A stretch of 64,000 nt of DNA from Sipunculus nudus (Eukaryota; Annelida; Sipuncula; Golfingiida; Sipunculidae): NCBI GenBank assembly GCA_026874595.1, contig CM049310.1, positions 15,416,058 through 15,480,057 of the forward strand, written 5' to 3'. Of this stretch, positions 11,395 to 33,060 are shown one piece after another; the first letter of the stretch is position 1, and each line of letters begins with the position of its first letter. Made by a program: the position numbers and the translations under genes. The notes below the pieces were generated by a model. The model saw only the letters and a program-made list of their open reading frames with translations, did not search any database and was not told where the DNA came from.

Positions 11395-12965
11395 TTGACA
11401 TGTTCTATATTCCCGAAATATCTGATCATGATGCCGGTGAATGTGAGAGAGAAATTACAAATTTTTAAGGTACTACAAAAAATGAAAAACAACAAAAGTG
11501 CCGGAAATGATGGCTTAACAAAAGAACTCTATCTGACTTTCTTTGACAATATAAAAGATGATTTATTGCGATCTATAAACAAATGTTTCCAGGAAAATTC
11601 CCTTACCTAGAGCAAACGCCAGGCTGTGATAACAATCGTAGAAAATTCAGGTAAATAAAACAGGTTATACTCTTTTCTTGGAGACCAATTTGTTTGATAC
11701 ATTCTAAGTAAAGTGCTTGCTGAGCGACTTAAAATTTGTTTGCCAAAGATTATTGATAATGACCACACTGCATTTCTTAAAGGAAGAAGTACTTCAGCTA
11801 CAAAATAGCTAATAAAAGATCTAATGGAATATTGTTACTTAAATAATATACAGGTTATTTTATTGGCAATTGATTTTGCTGAAGCATTTGATTCCGTCGT
11901 TTATGTTTTTCTGTTTGCTGCATTACAAAAGTTTGTTTTTCGAAAGTGGATTCGTATAATGCTTACAGATTTAGATAGTTGTGTCATAAATAACGGCTTC
12001 ACTACAGGTTATTTTCAATTATAGAGAGGCACACGTCAAGGAGATCCATTAGCACCCTGCCTTTTTAGTGGTGATAGAAATTTTAGCAATTATGGTTCTT
12101 CCGTCTAGCAGTGTCCAAGGTATTTAATCAATGGTATAGAATTAAAACAATTCATGTACGCAGGCGATACAACATTTTTTCTAATGGACTAAAGCTCAAT
12201 GACAGAAGTCAGATTTATTTCAGAAAGATATGCAAAGGTTTCGTCTCTAAATTTACAAAAGGAAGCCATAAAGATATGGTATATTTGATTTGAAAACATT
12301 TCCTATTAGCTTAATTTTGAACACAAGTATGGTAAGTTAATTGCTCTTCTAAACATATGAAAACTGAGAGCTCATACAATATTTGGCAATGACACTATAG
12401 AAAACTTTAAGTATTTCAAAGTTGATTTATGGTTTAAATAACCTGGATCCACCGAAGGGTTTTATACAGAAAATAAAGTGTTGTATGACTGATTTTATCT
12501 GGAACGGAAGGAAGCAAAAAAAAAAAATATGAAGCACTGATATATATGTGATTGAAAACAGAAGGCGGCATTGCTTTGCAAGACTTGGATATATTTATAT
12601 AAAGTCAGAAGATAATGTGGATAAAAAGGATAAAAAATTAGCGAATGCAAAATGTACAGTAATACATAATTTGATTTGCGTCAATTGGTATTTTAATATT
12701 GTAATGTGGACAACAGGTGCTGGAGTGGGCATGCCGACATTAGCGGCAGAATAGACTTATGTGGGGTGTCCACAAGACACTCTTAACAAAAGCCTACAAG
12801 ATGCTCTGTTGCTGTTTTATAAGTTTGTAGTATTTAGATATCGAGTCTCTTCACTACAAACATTACTCAATACAATTTCTTTTCTGCTTATATTGATAAT
12901 CATTTTAGTGAAAGGGACCCTGTTTGCATCAGTGGCGGCAATTCTTCAAGAGTGGAGGGATACTC
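11395..12965 (+). pseudogene. Decayed LINE reverse transcriptase (L1/Tx1-like)
   Basis: Frame-shifted pieces give KMKNNKSAGNDGLTKELY (finger motif), DNDHTAFLKGRS-like text near 11755, LLAIDFAEAFDSV (first catalytic Asp region), RGTRQGDPLAPCLF, FMYAGDTTFF (YADD altered to YAGD), then CMTDFIWNGRK and LKTEGGIALQDLDIF from the C-terminal region. The order is correct for L1/Tx1-type ORF2. Stops, frameshifts and the lost catalytic Asp show it is dead. The endonuclease domain is absent, so it is 5' truncated. Confidence 0.88.
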
Positions 12966-13680
12966 GCGTGGAAGGTTAATCAAAGTTGGGGAAAACTTTT
13001 TACAAACACACACACACCCTTACAGACACATACACACATATATAAGGTACTATGTTTCCAGTTTAGGTTAATTGTAAAGCAGGTTTAGATATATAATATT
13101 TCATGGTATGTTATTCTGATTATTAATATCATTCTTTTATAATATATTAATAGTATTCTCTGAATAGCAGGGGGATGATAAAATTGTCCTCCCCCCCCCC
13201 CCCCTTTTTATTCCTCCACAACTCTCTATGTTGAGGCAGCTGCATGGTTTGCCCAGGGTCGTTTGTAACCGTAAACCCGGTAGAACGGTACACGCAGAAC
13301 GAAATAAATGTTTCACTGGGGACGCAAATAACCTGATATATCGTAATACAAGATTAGTTTTAAAAAAAAAACATTTATCCATTCGCGTGCACGGCACTTG
13401 TCGTCTCAATAGTGCGGACCAAGAGGTCGTAGCCTACGCGGATAACTATAAGTGTTAAGAAAGGAATTTGTTTGTTTACATATGGCAGACGCGCGGCATC
13501 GTGCCAAATGCAGGTACTTATCTGTTTGTATTGTCACCCTGTAGTCTGTATACGTAGAAAACTATATTGCGAAAATAAATAATATGGTGTTGTCATGGTC
13601 GTGTTTTCGAGATAGGGGTCTTTTTTAATCTCGCTTGTAGGTTGGTGCGGTGCTTGAGGTCTAGTAGAAGACATAATTCC
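12966..13680. other. Upstream region of the membrane-protein gene, probable promoter/5' UTR
   Basis: It holds a C homopolymer at 13191-13204 and a segment at 13466-13545 that is repeated in degraded form at 15112-15195 in intron 1. No TATA box or transcription start can be assigned by eye. The first coding exon begins at 13686. Confidence 0.4.
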
Positions 13681-13685
13681 ACAAA

Positions 13686-23172
<9,487 letters not shown>

Positions 23173-24157
23173 AGCAGTTTTCATAACATGTTTAAGTGGT
23201 ATCAGGCTAGTACCGACTAACTTGGGCTCAAAGTGAATCCATTTATCCAATTATAACCAGATCATGCCACCATCGACCCGTCACCACCGTTGCTTTTGGA
23301 TGCACGCTTGTAAATATCAAGAAGAGTTGAGAGGACACCGATGTCATTGCGATTAATGATACTAGACCGCTACCCTTCCGCCAGATTTCGCTTCTACTCG
23401 AAACGATCTCTTGTGAGTCCGAGTCTGCGCAGTGTGCCAACCCGCATCATACGCGCCATAAGGGACTATGCGCTGTGGTGAATAACCTTGAGCCAGAGGT
23501 TGTTCCTGTTCGTGTTAGGAATAGTGGGACGGCCGGAGATCCTCTCTCAACTGATCAACTTCAAGATACACAGTTTGTCAGTTGAAAGGTCGTCGGTAAC
23601 AAAACCACCTTTGTGAAACCTTTATATATAAATATAGAGATTTAAACAAAACGAACAGCCTGTGTGCAGTGGGGTAGACGTGTTCTCGCTTATTTTTAGA
23701 AAAAAAAAGTTCAAGGTATGTTCTTTAGATTATAGACGTCATGTATATGAAAAAGTCCCTTTAATCCGGGATGGCACGCATTTGATTTGTGTCAAGAACG
23801 TAATGAACATAATGGGATATTCACGAGAAAATTTTCTCATTCTTTATAAAACTGACGCGCCTTTCTACCTCGCTAGCAACTAATTCCGCTTTCAGGACAA
23901 TTTAGTGCTATCTTATATTTATTGCACGTCGGATAATATGATATGACTGGTTGTGATGGCGACATTTATAGCAAGTATTATTAAAAGTATCAGTGAATTT
24001 CGGCTTATGTTTTGTGACTTTAATACTGTCTTTTTAATGTAACAGAAATACACACATTAACCATAACACGGGCATCCCACCACAATAGACCTTTTCCACG
24101 AGTATGCCTATACTGTCTATAACGGGTTAGGGCCCCAATGGCCAGCATCACAGATTT
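23173..24157 (+). other. Probable 3' UTR and downstream flank of the membrane-protein gene
   Basis: Follows the stop codon. A polyadenylation site cannot be assigned with confidence. The ORFs at 23243-23440 and 23662-23883 have no recognisable similarity. Confidence 0.4.
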
Positions 24158-25429
24158 TGTCCCAGTGGCGGATCCAGAGGGGTAGCTTAGGGGGCTGAAG
24201 CCCCCCCCCCCCAAGACAGAAATATTGTTATCATTTTTTATCAGAGAAGATTTTTTACATTATTTCCAGTTGCCGTCATACAAATATCACCCTTTCAACT
24301 GAAAAACAAAAGTTGAAAACCCAAGGAATCGTAAGGAGAAACGCACGTCGACACCAGTATCAGGCATCTTTTTTATTCCCCCGCCGTTAGGAGAGAGGAC
24401 TACTAAAATGGTCCGCGTCTGTCAGTCCTTCAATCCGTTCGTCCATCCCGTATCATCACTGATGCCACACTTTCATAGTTAAACATATGGCCGGGGACCA
24501 TTGTGGCCCAAGGTCCTTGTTGTATTATTAAAGTATGAGTTGGGCATTTTCCAACATTGGTTATAGACGTTAAAAATGTCGATCTACATGATCTATCAAC
24601 CGTGACTCCCTCAAGCATTTCTCATGGCATATGCCAGCTATCCTTGGGCTTGGACATTTTGCTTGTGAACATGAGTAAGCGTTAAAATAAAAAGCATGCC
24701 TTATTCACCTGTCTTTATCCTTGGAATAAAGTAATGCATTTTAAATTTCAGACGTATATATAAAAGAGATCTGACGTTTGAACGCATTAAAGCAAAAATG
24801 ATAGACTAATGAAGAAACTGCACACGTGGAAAAGTAGTTCAAGCTATACCAGTTATTCAATGTAAACGCTGGTGAGTAATGCCTTAAATAAGTAGTTAGG
24901 GAATAATATTCAATCATGAGTTATTCGTTTGCCTTTTTCAATGATGTTTAATGCAACTAAAAATGTTTATATGTATAGTTGTGTCTTTATTTTATGACTG
25001 ATCAATTATTTGAGATTAAATAATGAACAAAATGTTTACATCGTTGGGCACTTGTGCTCACACCTCATGTTCATCTCTATACGATACCTAAAAAAGATAT
25101 TATTAATACATGTATACCCTAGTCTTATTGTTATTTGTAAATCGGTTGATGGAAAAAAATAATGTCTAGATCATTTATTCTTTTACTATGAATTCCCCAT
25201 TCATACTGCTTGCTCCAGTGAAGTTTTTATTTGCTTTTTTTATTTAAGTTAATATTTTCCTTTACGAAGCAAGGTTTTCATGTAATTATCGACGTTGGTT
25301 GATTCGTCTGTTAGCTGCTGTACTCAACAGTTATAGACGTACTTATCAGGAGAGACAGTAAAAAATCAATGTTTACCTGGGTCACAATAATATCTCACAA
25401 ATATATTTATAAAAAGACCGTCTTTTTTT

Positions 25430-27107
25430 ATGCCCCCGCCACAAAGTGGCCGGGGCATATAGTTTTACCCATGTCCGTCATTCCGTCATTCCGAAATCAA
25501 ACAGTTGTACGGACTTTTTTGTCGCAATGCTTGCAGATATTGGCCTGATTTTTGGTGTGTGGGCAGATATGGACCAGTTACAGATCGAGTTCGCGTTTCG
25601 TCCCCAATGACCTAATTTTGACCGTTTTACGGCCCCTAAACATAGAAAATTTCATGACAAATACACATGTACGGACTTTTTTTCGCAATGCCTGCAGATA
25701 TTGGCCTGATTTTTTGTGTGTGGGCAGATAATGACCAGTTACAGATCGAGTTCGCGTTTCGTCCCGGTTGACCTACTTTTGAACATTTTACGCCTCTTTA
25801 ACTTAGAAAATTTCATGAAAAATAGAAATTTTCATGACAAATACACATGTACGGACTTTTCTTTCGCAATGCCTGCAGATATTGGCCTGATTTTTGGTGT
25901 GTGGGCAGATATTGACCAGTTACAGATCGAGTTCGCGTTTCGTCCAAGTTGACCTACTTTTGACTGTTTTACGCCTCCTGAACATAGAAAATTTCATGAA
26001 AAATATGAAATTTCATGACAAATACACATGTACGGACTTTTTTTTCGCAATGCCTGCAGATATTGGCCTGATTTTTGGTGTGTGGGCAGATATTGACCAG
26101 TTACAGATCGAGTTCGCGTTTCGTCCCAGTTGACCTACTTTTGACTGTTTTACGCCTCCTGAACATAGAAAATTTCATGAAAAATATGAAATTTCATGAC
26201 AAATACACATGTACGGACTTTTTTTCGCAATGCCTGCAGATATTGGCCTGATTTTTGGTGTGTGGGCAGATATTGACCAGTTACAGATCGAGTTTGCGTT
26301 TCGTCCCAGTTGATCTACTTTTGACTGTTTTACGCCTCCTGAACATAGAAAATTTCATGTAAAATATAAATTTTCATGACAAATACACTTGTACAGACTT
26401 TTCTGCGCAATACCTGCAGATATTGGCCTGATTTTTGGTGTGTGGGGAGATAATGACCAGTTACAGATCGAGTTCACGTTTTGTCCCAGTTGACCTACTT
26501 TTGACCGTTTGACGGTGCTCTAACCTAGAAAATTTCATAAAAAAGTGCACATGTATGGACTTTTTTTCACAGTGCCTGCAGATACGGGCCTGATTTTTGG
26601 TGTGTAGGCAAATAATGACCAGTTACAGATGGAGTTCGCGTTCCGTCCTTGTTGACCTACTTTTGAACATTTTACGCCTCTTTAACTTTTAGAAATTTTC
26701 GTGACAAATACACATGTACAGACTTTTTTTCGCAATGCCTGCAGATACCACCCTGATTTTTTATGTGTGGGCAGATAATGACAGTTACAGATTGACTTCG
26801 CGTTTCGTCCTGGTTGACCTACTTTTGATTGTTTTACGGCTCCTAAACATAGAAAATTTCATGAAACACAGAAATTTTTATGGAAAATGCACATGTATGG
26901 ACTTTTTTTCACAATGCCTGCATATACTGCATGATTTTTGGTGTGTTGCTTGATAATGACCCGTTACAGATCGAGTTTGCATTTTGCCCTTCTTGACCTA
27001 CTTTTGACCATACGACACCTCCTGAACTTAAAAAAATGTTTCACAATTTTACAAATGTTTCTAATTTGCCCCAGGCGGGGGCATTCGTGTCGTTCCGACA
27101 CATCTAG
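25430..27107 (+). mobile_element. Helitron-like non-autonomous element with a nine-unit satellite core
   Basis: The left part has GCCCCCGCCACAAAGTGGCC, a palindromic leader. The right end has GCCCCAGGCGGGGGCATTC, then the hairpin GTGTCG-TTC-CGACAC (87-101 of the 27000 block), and then AT CTAG T (27104-27107). A short hairpin followed by CTRR-T is the Helitron 3' signature. The core is a tandem array with the anchor CAGTTACAGATCGAGTT near 25575, 25737, 25918, 26098, 26278, 26458, 26620, 26782 and 26961. ORFs within it are satellite frames, not genes. Confidence 0.75.
25506..26990 (+). repeat. Tandem satellite, unit about 180 bp (some 162 bp), nine copies
   Basis: The anchor spacing is 162, 181, 180, 180, 180, 162, 162 and 179 bp. 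Units 3-5 are nearly identical, and outer units are more diverged, as expected when arrays grow from the centre. Confidence 0.9.
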
Positions 27108-27760
27108 TTGGTTTTAGGGGAACCTTTAATTGGATATAAATTTCTGAAAGGGGCGAGCAGACCGGTTATGCAAAATCGAGTTGGTTATCTTGCCCCACAT
27201 TTCTCTTGAATTTATATAATTCTCGCTATAAACTGTAAATTCACAAAATTTAAAATACACATAATATGAATTGTCTGACTTTAAAGTCTGCATTTACGTT
27301 TAAGTCTCAACTTCGTTAATGAGTTTCCAGTTGTAAACTAAGTCTCCGGAAAATATTATGTTGCACATCTGTTCCAATTTACAACAATTTCACAATTTAC
27401 AAATTGTCAGATCGTATATGAAGTGGTAAAATGCAAAAGGTATATTTTGATATCTATAGCCTAGGAGTTATGTTTTGTTAGTTTCCAGTCTGCAACTTAT
27501 TAAATGTTAGACCGAAACTACAACTACATGTTTACAAGATATTGAATGTGGCACTGGCCTTTCGGTACCTCTTTCTTTCATCCATCAATAACAGCTGATT
27601 TTTTTAAAAATAATTATTCTGAAGTTTATGAACAGAAAAAGGGCAGTTTTCCGTTTTTAAAACGGCAAAGAATTCAGTTTTTTCATAGGTACAAAGTGAC
27701 TTAAATTCAAATAACGTATCCAACGATTGACCGATTATAACCTTTTGAAATATTATATTT

Positions 27761-27763
<3 letters not shown>

Positions 27764-27805
<42 letters not shown>
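27764..27805. repeat. (TA)n microsatellite
   Basis: A TA tract near the right end of the CGGATCCAG-ended element. Confidence 0.95.
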
Positions 27806-27808
<3 letters not shown>

Positions 27809-27914
27809 AGATAAATGTCTATGGCAAGTACCTGCGCCAATATATATATTATGCAAAATATCTACGAGCCCCCCCCCCCCCCACTTGCAAAATCCTGGAT
27901 CCGCCCCTGTGTCC

Positions 27915-28855
27915 ATTGAAATCAATACAAACCAGAAACTCCGGGAGAAACCTCGATGGTAAAGATAAGGTATGTTGGTTACTAAGAATCATCCAAGACC
28001 CAAAAAAATACCAAAAAAAGAAATTAGGTCGAAATAAACTACCCAAACATTTCTTATTAATTGTCGCCAGAAGGTGTCGCAAATGAGACGGAAAAGGTCT
28101 ATTGAGACAAATCTTTGAGAACATTCTGTGACTGAGAATAAGTGGTTGAGAGTACAGAAAGCTTAACATGCAAACCAATGTAGTTTTTAACCATAATGAA
28201 ACAATAATATGAATATCATGTGGAATTGTGTGTACTGCATTCCTGTCACCAAAAAAACAACTGAATAACGATGCAGTGGTATTTTCCTAATAATAAAGGA
28301 AATTTCAGCCAATCAAATAGTCCACATTGTTCTTTTGACGCATTCTTTGGTAGTTGAGACCAGAAAGTCCCAAGTACATATGTGTTATCACATTTATGAT
28401 TATCATTATAATAATTTTAATGAAATCCAACATATATACATTTGACTATAATCTTGAAGTAATGAGTTAGCTGTATTATGATTTTAATAAAGCAGGTGAC
28501 AGGCTTCGGCATTTGCATCGGCATGTATTTCAATGTATGTGAGACTTGTTTATATACAAGTATTACTTTATTACACGTATAATATTTGGCTAATGTTTGC
28601 AGTTTTGTATAATATTTTACTCAAAATAAGCTAATTACAAAATTGTAAAACATTTCTGTCGCATTTCTGAAAACTTGTTGGGTCGATTATGTAAACATTT
28701 TCTTTGTTAGCAGTTGATGTGGCACATTATTCATATTTCATGACCCAACATGAAATATTTATTGAACAACCTTGACCACTACGAAAAGTCTTTCTTTGAG
28801 CACCGGTGCTCAAAAGCGTGCAATTAAAAGAAAAAAAAATTAACGGTATGATATA
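27915..28855. other. Intergenic, no gene seen
   Basis: AT-rich DNA. The overlapping ORFs at 27727-28178 run through the transposon end and have no recognisable domain. Confidence 0.5.
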
Positions 28856-28859
28856 GAGA

Positions 28860-29445
28860 TCATAATAATTCTAGAATTTTGGTCAAGGTCACAGTTTCGG
28901 AACTCGTCATGACTTATACAACTGGTGTGTCCAGGAATTAAACTTCTGCACTCTGAAAGTTATGAGGGTCAGAATAATCCTAGAATTTAGCAGATGACCT
29001 TGAAGATTAAGGTCAAGCTCACCAAACTCAAATTCTTCGAGAAATCTGTGGAAACGTGTGTAAATTTGAGGGGAAATATGCAGTACTTCATAATATATGG
29101 GGTTCACAACAATTTAACATTTGGAACCCTTTGACATTGAAGGTCCTGGCCAAGTTCACCAATTTTCAAACTTGTTCAGGAACTAAATTGGCTGAAACAA
29201 ATTCTTTAAAATCTGAGGACAAATTGTGCAATGCTTAAAAAGTTATTGGCTTCACAATATTTATACATTTTGGCGGATTTCACATTGGAGATCAAGTACA
29301 AGGTCACTGGTTTTCAAACTTGTATGAGAACATGGCAGGAAGCACTGGTGTGTCAAATATGATGAAAAATTTTGCAGTATTTAACGGGGGTCACAACAAT
29401 CCTACAATTACAAAGATTTAATCTTGAAGAAGGATTCTCTAGCTG
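28860..29445 (+). repeat. Dispersed repeat R2, tandem units with AAGGTCAAGGTCACC and TTTTCAAACTTGT
   Basis: About four units of roughly 125-160 bp. The same family resumes at 31040-31430 in the same orientation, so the 29.45-31.04 kb stretch may be an insertion within one array. Confidence 0.65.
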
Positions 29446-29584
29446 CATAAAAATCAGTTGTATCCATCACACGCATGTTTTTTCATCTTATTTAGTTCAT
29501 ATCCTCTATAGTAAACATTGTATCTGAAATATTAGTCAATACAGTTCACCCTGAACGCTATTTTCATAACCTAGTGTGGCAACA

Positions 29585-30792
29585 GGATAAGTGGCCATTC
29601 GGAACTCCTCAGCCGAATCCATTGGCTTCTAACCTCGGATGTATGTATGGCCCAATGATACTCCCCCAATTTTGAAGAAGTTACGGAAAATTACCGTTTG
29701 CCATGTCTACTGACTATTTCAACAAAAGATCACAGTTTCCACAAAAAATAGAATGATTTGCAATAATAATGTGTATTATATGGGTTTGATATGATGCTAA
29801 ACATCAACCATTACCAGGTTCCGACAGTATATATTCTATGCTCATCCAGGGAAATAACGAAAGTGTTCACCGCAATGAAGTGGTGCTCTGAAATTAATTT
29901 GGAGTTAAATGTAAAGAAAACCAATAAGATGATTATTGACTTTCGAAGGAAGAAAACTAAAATATAACCTTAGTAATTGGCTTTCGAAATCGTTGACTGT
30001 TCTAAATTTTTAGGAATTTATATTTCTATTTTTTCTGATTTAAAGTTGTCTGAAAATGTTATTACTGCGTAAAGGAGGCACGAAACGTTTATTCTTTCCA
30101 AGGAACCTAAGAAATTTCGGGCTTAGCCAACCGATCCTATCAAAGTTTTATCGGGCCGTAATTGAGGCTGTCATAACGTTGTCAGTCACTGCATCGGGAG
30201 GTAGTCCATTGATGATCATTGGGGTTCCTTTACCTATTGTTGACTCAAAATCTCAAACACGATTGTTGAAGAAAGCAAACGGTATTATAGAAGACCAAAG
30301 TCATCCGGCGAACTATTTATTTAAAAAAAAGAAATCTGGGGTTCGCTTTTGTTCTCAATCAGACAACTCCAAAAAAACTCAAACTAGTACATACGCGTTG
30401 GCTGTTAAATATATCACTTACATCACAATAACCTAGTCAAATAATTTAATCTTTTTTATACACAATTTTATTTTATTATTTTTCGTTTAATGTGTTTGTT
30501 TAAGCAAGCCAGTCAAGCCAAATACTCTTGTATGTAATGATTTTATTACATTTATAGCAATAAATTATATCTTATTAACTTATCTCCAATTATACCTAGC
30601 AAGTTCAGTTGTGAGGATTTGCAGTAAATGCACACAAAATACATTGTTTTGCTCTTGCAAAGCGCACAACAGATGTGCGGTTGACCTGCCATGGCCTTGA
30701 CCTTCCCGGAATACTTTCCATGGGGCCCCTATGTACATCCGAGGCTAGAAGCCAACGGATTCGGCCAAGAGTTCCGAATGGATAAGTGGCTT
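29585..30792. repeat. Inverted-repeat structure enclosing a LINE fragment
   Basis: The left arm at about 29590-29645 contains CATTCGGAACTCCTCAGCCG, and ATCCATTGGCTTCTAACCTC. The right arm at about 30728-30790 is its diverged reverse complement (CGAGGCTAGAAGCCAACGGA). The arms are about 60 bp and 1.1 kb apart. It may be a foldback element or two opposed copies of one repeat. Confidence 0.55.
29860..30436 (+). pseudogene. Decayed LINE reverse transcriptase C-terminal fragment (L2/CR1/Rex1-like)
   Basis: The conceptual translation reads MKWCSEINLELNVKKTNKMI then IDFRRKK, a thumb-region signature, followed after stops by RLFFPRNLRNFGLSQPILSK and FYRAVIEAVITLS, the usual LRKFGLSPQIL-FYRCVIESVLT block. 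At least two stops or shifts interrupt it. The catalytic palm is missing. Confidence 0.85.
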
Positions 30793-30799
30793 TGCAATG

Positions 30800-31040
30800 G
30801 CTATTTCGTCGTTTTTGAAGTTCGTTTGTATGAGCCCTGACATTGCTGATCCCGAGTGCCGCTGTATGCGCAAACAACAGGTTACTTGCGTACAACGCAC
30901 AGACCTACAACACCCGTGCATTATCTGGCCCATTGAGCACCTGGGGCCCAAAGAGATTGGGTGAAAGGATTATTTCTTAGATCCCTAGAGTTTCTTGACA
31001 GCTTCATATGTTAGTAAAAAATTACCCAACTAGATTTATC
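30800..31040. other. Intergenic spacer, nothing recognised
   Basis: No coding sequence or defined repeat end was seen here. Confidence 0.4.
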
Positions 31041-31430
31041 ATTTTAAACGTCAAGGTCAAGGTCGACAGTGTCCATACACTTACCGATTATGCGGTTGAA
31101 CCAAGTTGTCTCGTTCATAAAAATCCTACAGACAATAGACCATAATTTAGCTTATTTGACCTTTAAGATCAAGTCACCAGTTTTCGAACTCATAAAAGAT
31201 CTTGGTTGGAACAAATTGCGTGACAAATCGTACAATACTTCAAAAGTTATGGGGTTCACACAAATAAAACATTTCGACAGATTTGACCTTAAAGGTCAAG
31301 TTCAACAGTTTTCGAATTCGTCTGAGATTTTGGTAGATATAATTTATTTCGAATTTTTAGGGAAAATATGCGGCTCTTCAAAAGTTATTGCATTCACAAA
31401 ATATCTTACAGACGACGAAGACTGACGATG
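31040..31430 (+). repeat. Dispersed repeat R2, second block
   Basis: Repeats GGTCAAGTTCA, CCAGTTTTCGAACTC and CTTCAAAAGTTAT at about 120-bp spacing, matching 28860-29445. Confidence 0.65.
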
Positions 31431-31739
31431 ACCACAGACCACAGATGATGGCACTGAAAACAGCAAGAGACATAAACAGCTGGGTATTTCTGCACTTGGG
31501 TCATGGCTTGACATCTATAGGGTTTGAGTGATTGGGACAGAGTTACAAGGTAACCGGCGGCACGTGGTCTAATACACATGTAACGTGCAAGTCAAGGATG
31601 TGGCTGTGGTGTATTGGAACCGGTAACGTATCTAGACTGGTACCCCGCGCTATTACGGTCTTCTGCTCTCAGATAATTTGGCTTTATATGGGCCATATAC
31701 AAGTCAAGTTTGCAATCAACAGTTATCATCCAGAAAATA

Positions 31740-32565
31740 TTTTTTTGGACAGAGGACCCCTGTGAACTTGACCTTTGAGCTAATGACCCAAAATTCAATT
31801 AGATTCTTCCTCTATTGGCAGGTCAAATAATTGCGAAAAATGGTAGGATGGGTTGAAAGGTTTGGCTTAAAAGGCATTCACAATCTTTCTATGGCATGAG
31901 TGGGTCCTGTGACCCTGTCCTTTGATCTCATGATTCCCAAATCAAAAGGGTTCATTGCTTTATGGGTGGCAATACAATTCATCTTTGCAATCTATATGCC
32001 AGTCCAAACTGGAGGTATCATCCGGAAACTAATTTGTAGACAGACGGATGGACAGACCGACGCTTAGACGAACAGACGGACGGACAGGGTGATTACTTTT
32101 GGGCACCCGCATATGATCAATAAAGACACCAGGTTTCGGGATACTAAATGAAATCACAGCTGAGAAACTGACATGATTGCTGTAATATGATGGACAAACA
32201 TTTTTTTTTAATCGTAAAAATACAGGTGGCGCCACCAGTTTTCGGTAACTGACGAAACTAGTCATGGTCAACATTCAAGGCAAGATTCATGGCAATCCAT
32301 GTATTAATTATCAAGATACTGGAGGCTTTGAATCAATTTTTTTATTATTCATTGACGTATATACAAGCCCCATAGCTCGGAGGATATAGGTCGCAGTGAC
32401 CTAATTTTAGATTTCCAAAGAGATATTTTATTGACCCAAATGAATCTTCACTTATAGCAGCCTCCAGGGTCACCGGTCGCGATTTGTGCATTGCTAACGG
32501 ATTGTCGGACACACAAAGCGCCATTTCATTACCTCAGATGACTTTCAGTCAGCTGAACTTAAACC
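31740..32565 (+). mobile_element. Composite dispersed element, copy 1
   Basis: In order it has CCTGTGACCCTGTCCTTTGA repeats, ACAGACGGACGGACAGGG, AGCTGAGAAACTGACATGAT, GGTGGCGCCACC (32225-32236), CTAGTCATGGTCAA, an R1 unit with AGGTCGCAGTGACCT, and the right end GACTTTCAGTCAGCTGAACT. The same order occurs at 51745-52865. Parts of it recur inverted at 34300-34480. Confidence 0.6.
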
Positions 32566-33060
32566 GTCGGCTAAAATGCTTGTCAAGCTGACATATTCAT
32601 AAGATTTTAAAATCAAAATGTTGGAAAATATAACAGATGCATATTGAAAGGAAAATCAGAATATAGATATATTTTATTCATGTATTTATCTTCCACACCA
32701 GCTGGTAATGGACACCACATATTGCCTGTCCAGTTCTGCTTATATACCCATAGAGCTCAGTCTGCTATTACAACAAATCCATTTGATCTGTTTACAAAAT
32801 TATCTAACAGTTTTTCATTGTTAAAGATCCAATAATTCAGCAAAAATCATTTAGGTAAACTTGAACAAAGGCCACCAAAGAACAATTTTGTGCAGTGTTA
32901 CACAATTTGAAACAACAGTTTTATGAGAACAAGACAATTGCAGCACTCATTTTCATATAGCCTACTTGGCCACACGACAAACTTCAGGATTTTATGAGTC
33001 TACCAAAATCAATGAACCCAATCTATTCTTATACAAATCAGAGAACCCTTCCCTAGTTTA
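32566..33060. other. Intergenic, nothing recognised
   Basis: AT-rich. One short ORF without recognisable features. Confidence 0.4.

Larger units (their letters stand above)
24163..27909 (-). mobile_element. CGGATCCAG-ended DNA transposon, 5-bp target duplication, split by a Helitron
   Basis: The left end is CAGTGGCGGATCCAGAGGGG...GGGGGCTGAAGCCCCC and the right end is ATCCTGGATCCGCCCCTG (27892-27909). The flanking pentamers are identical: TGTCC at 24158-24162 and 27910-27914. The same two end types, in the other order, bound the element at 58905-60667. A complete Helitron-like insertion (25430-27107) and a (TA)n tract lie within. CAG ends with 5-bp duplications recall the hAT5 group; the superfamily is inference. 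No transposase seen. Confidence 0.65.

Noticed and set aside
25716-26953. ORFs with MPADIGLIFGVWADIDQL-like repeats
   Set aside because: They are frames of the 180-bp satellite inside the Helitron-like element.
25506-26990. CRISPR-like array
   Set aside because: Units are contiguous 160-180-bp repeats with no unique spacers, in animal nuclear DNA.
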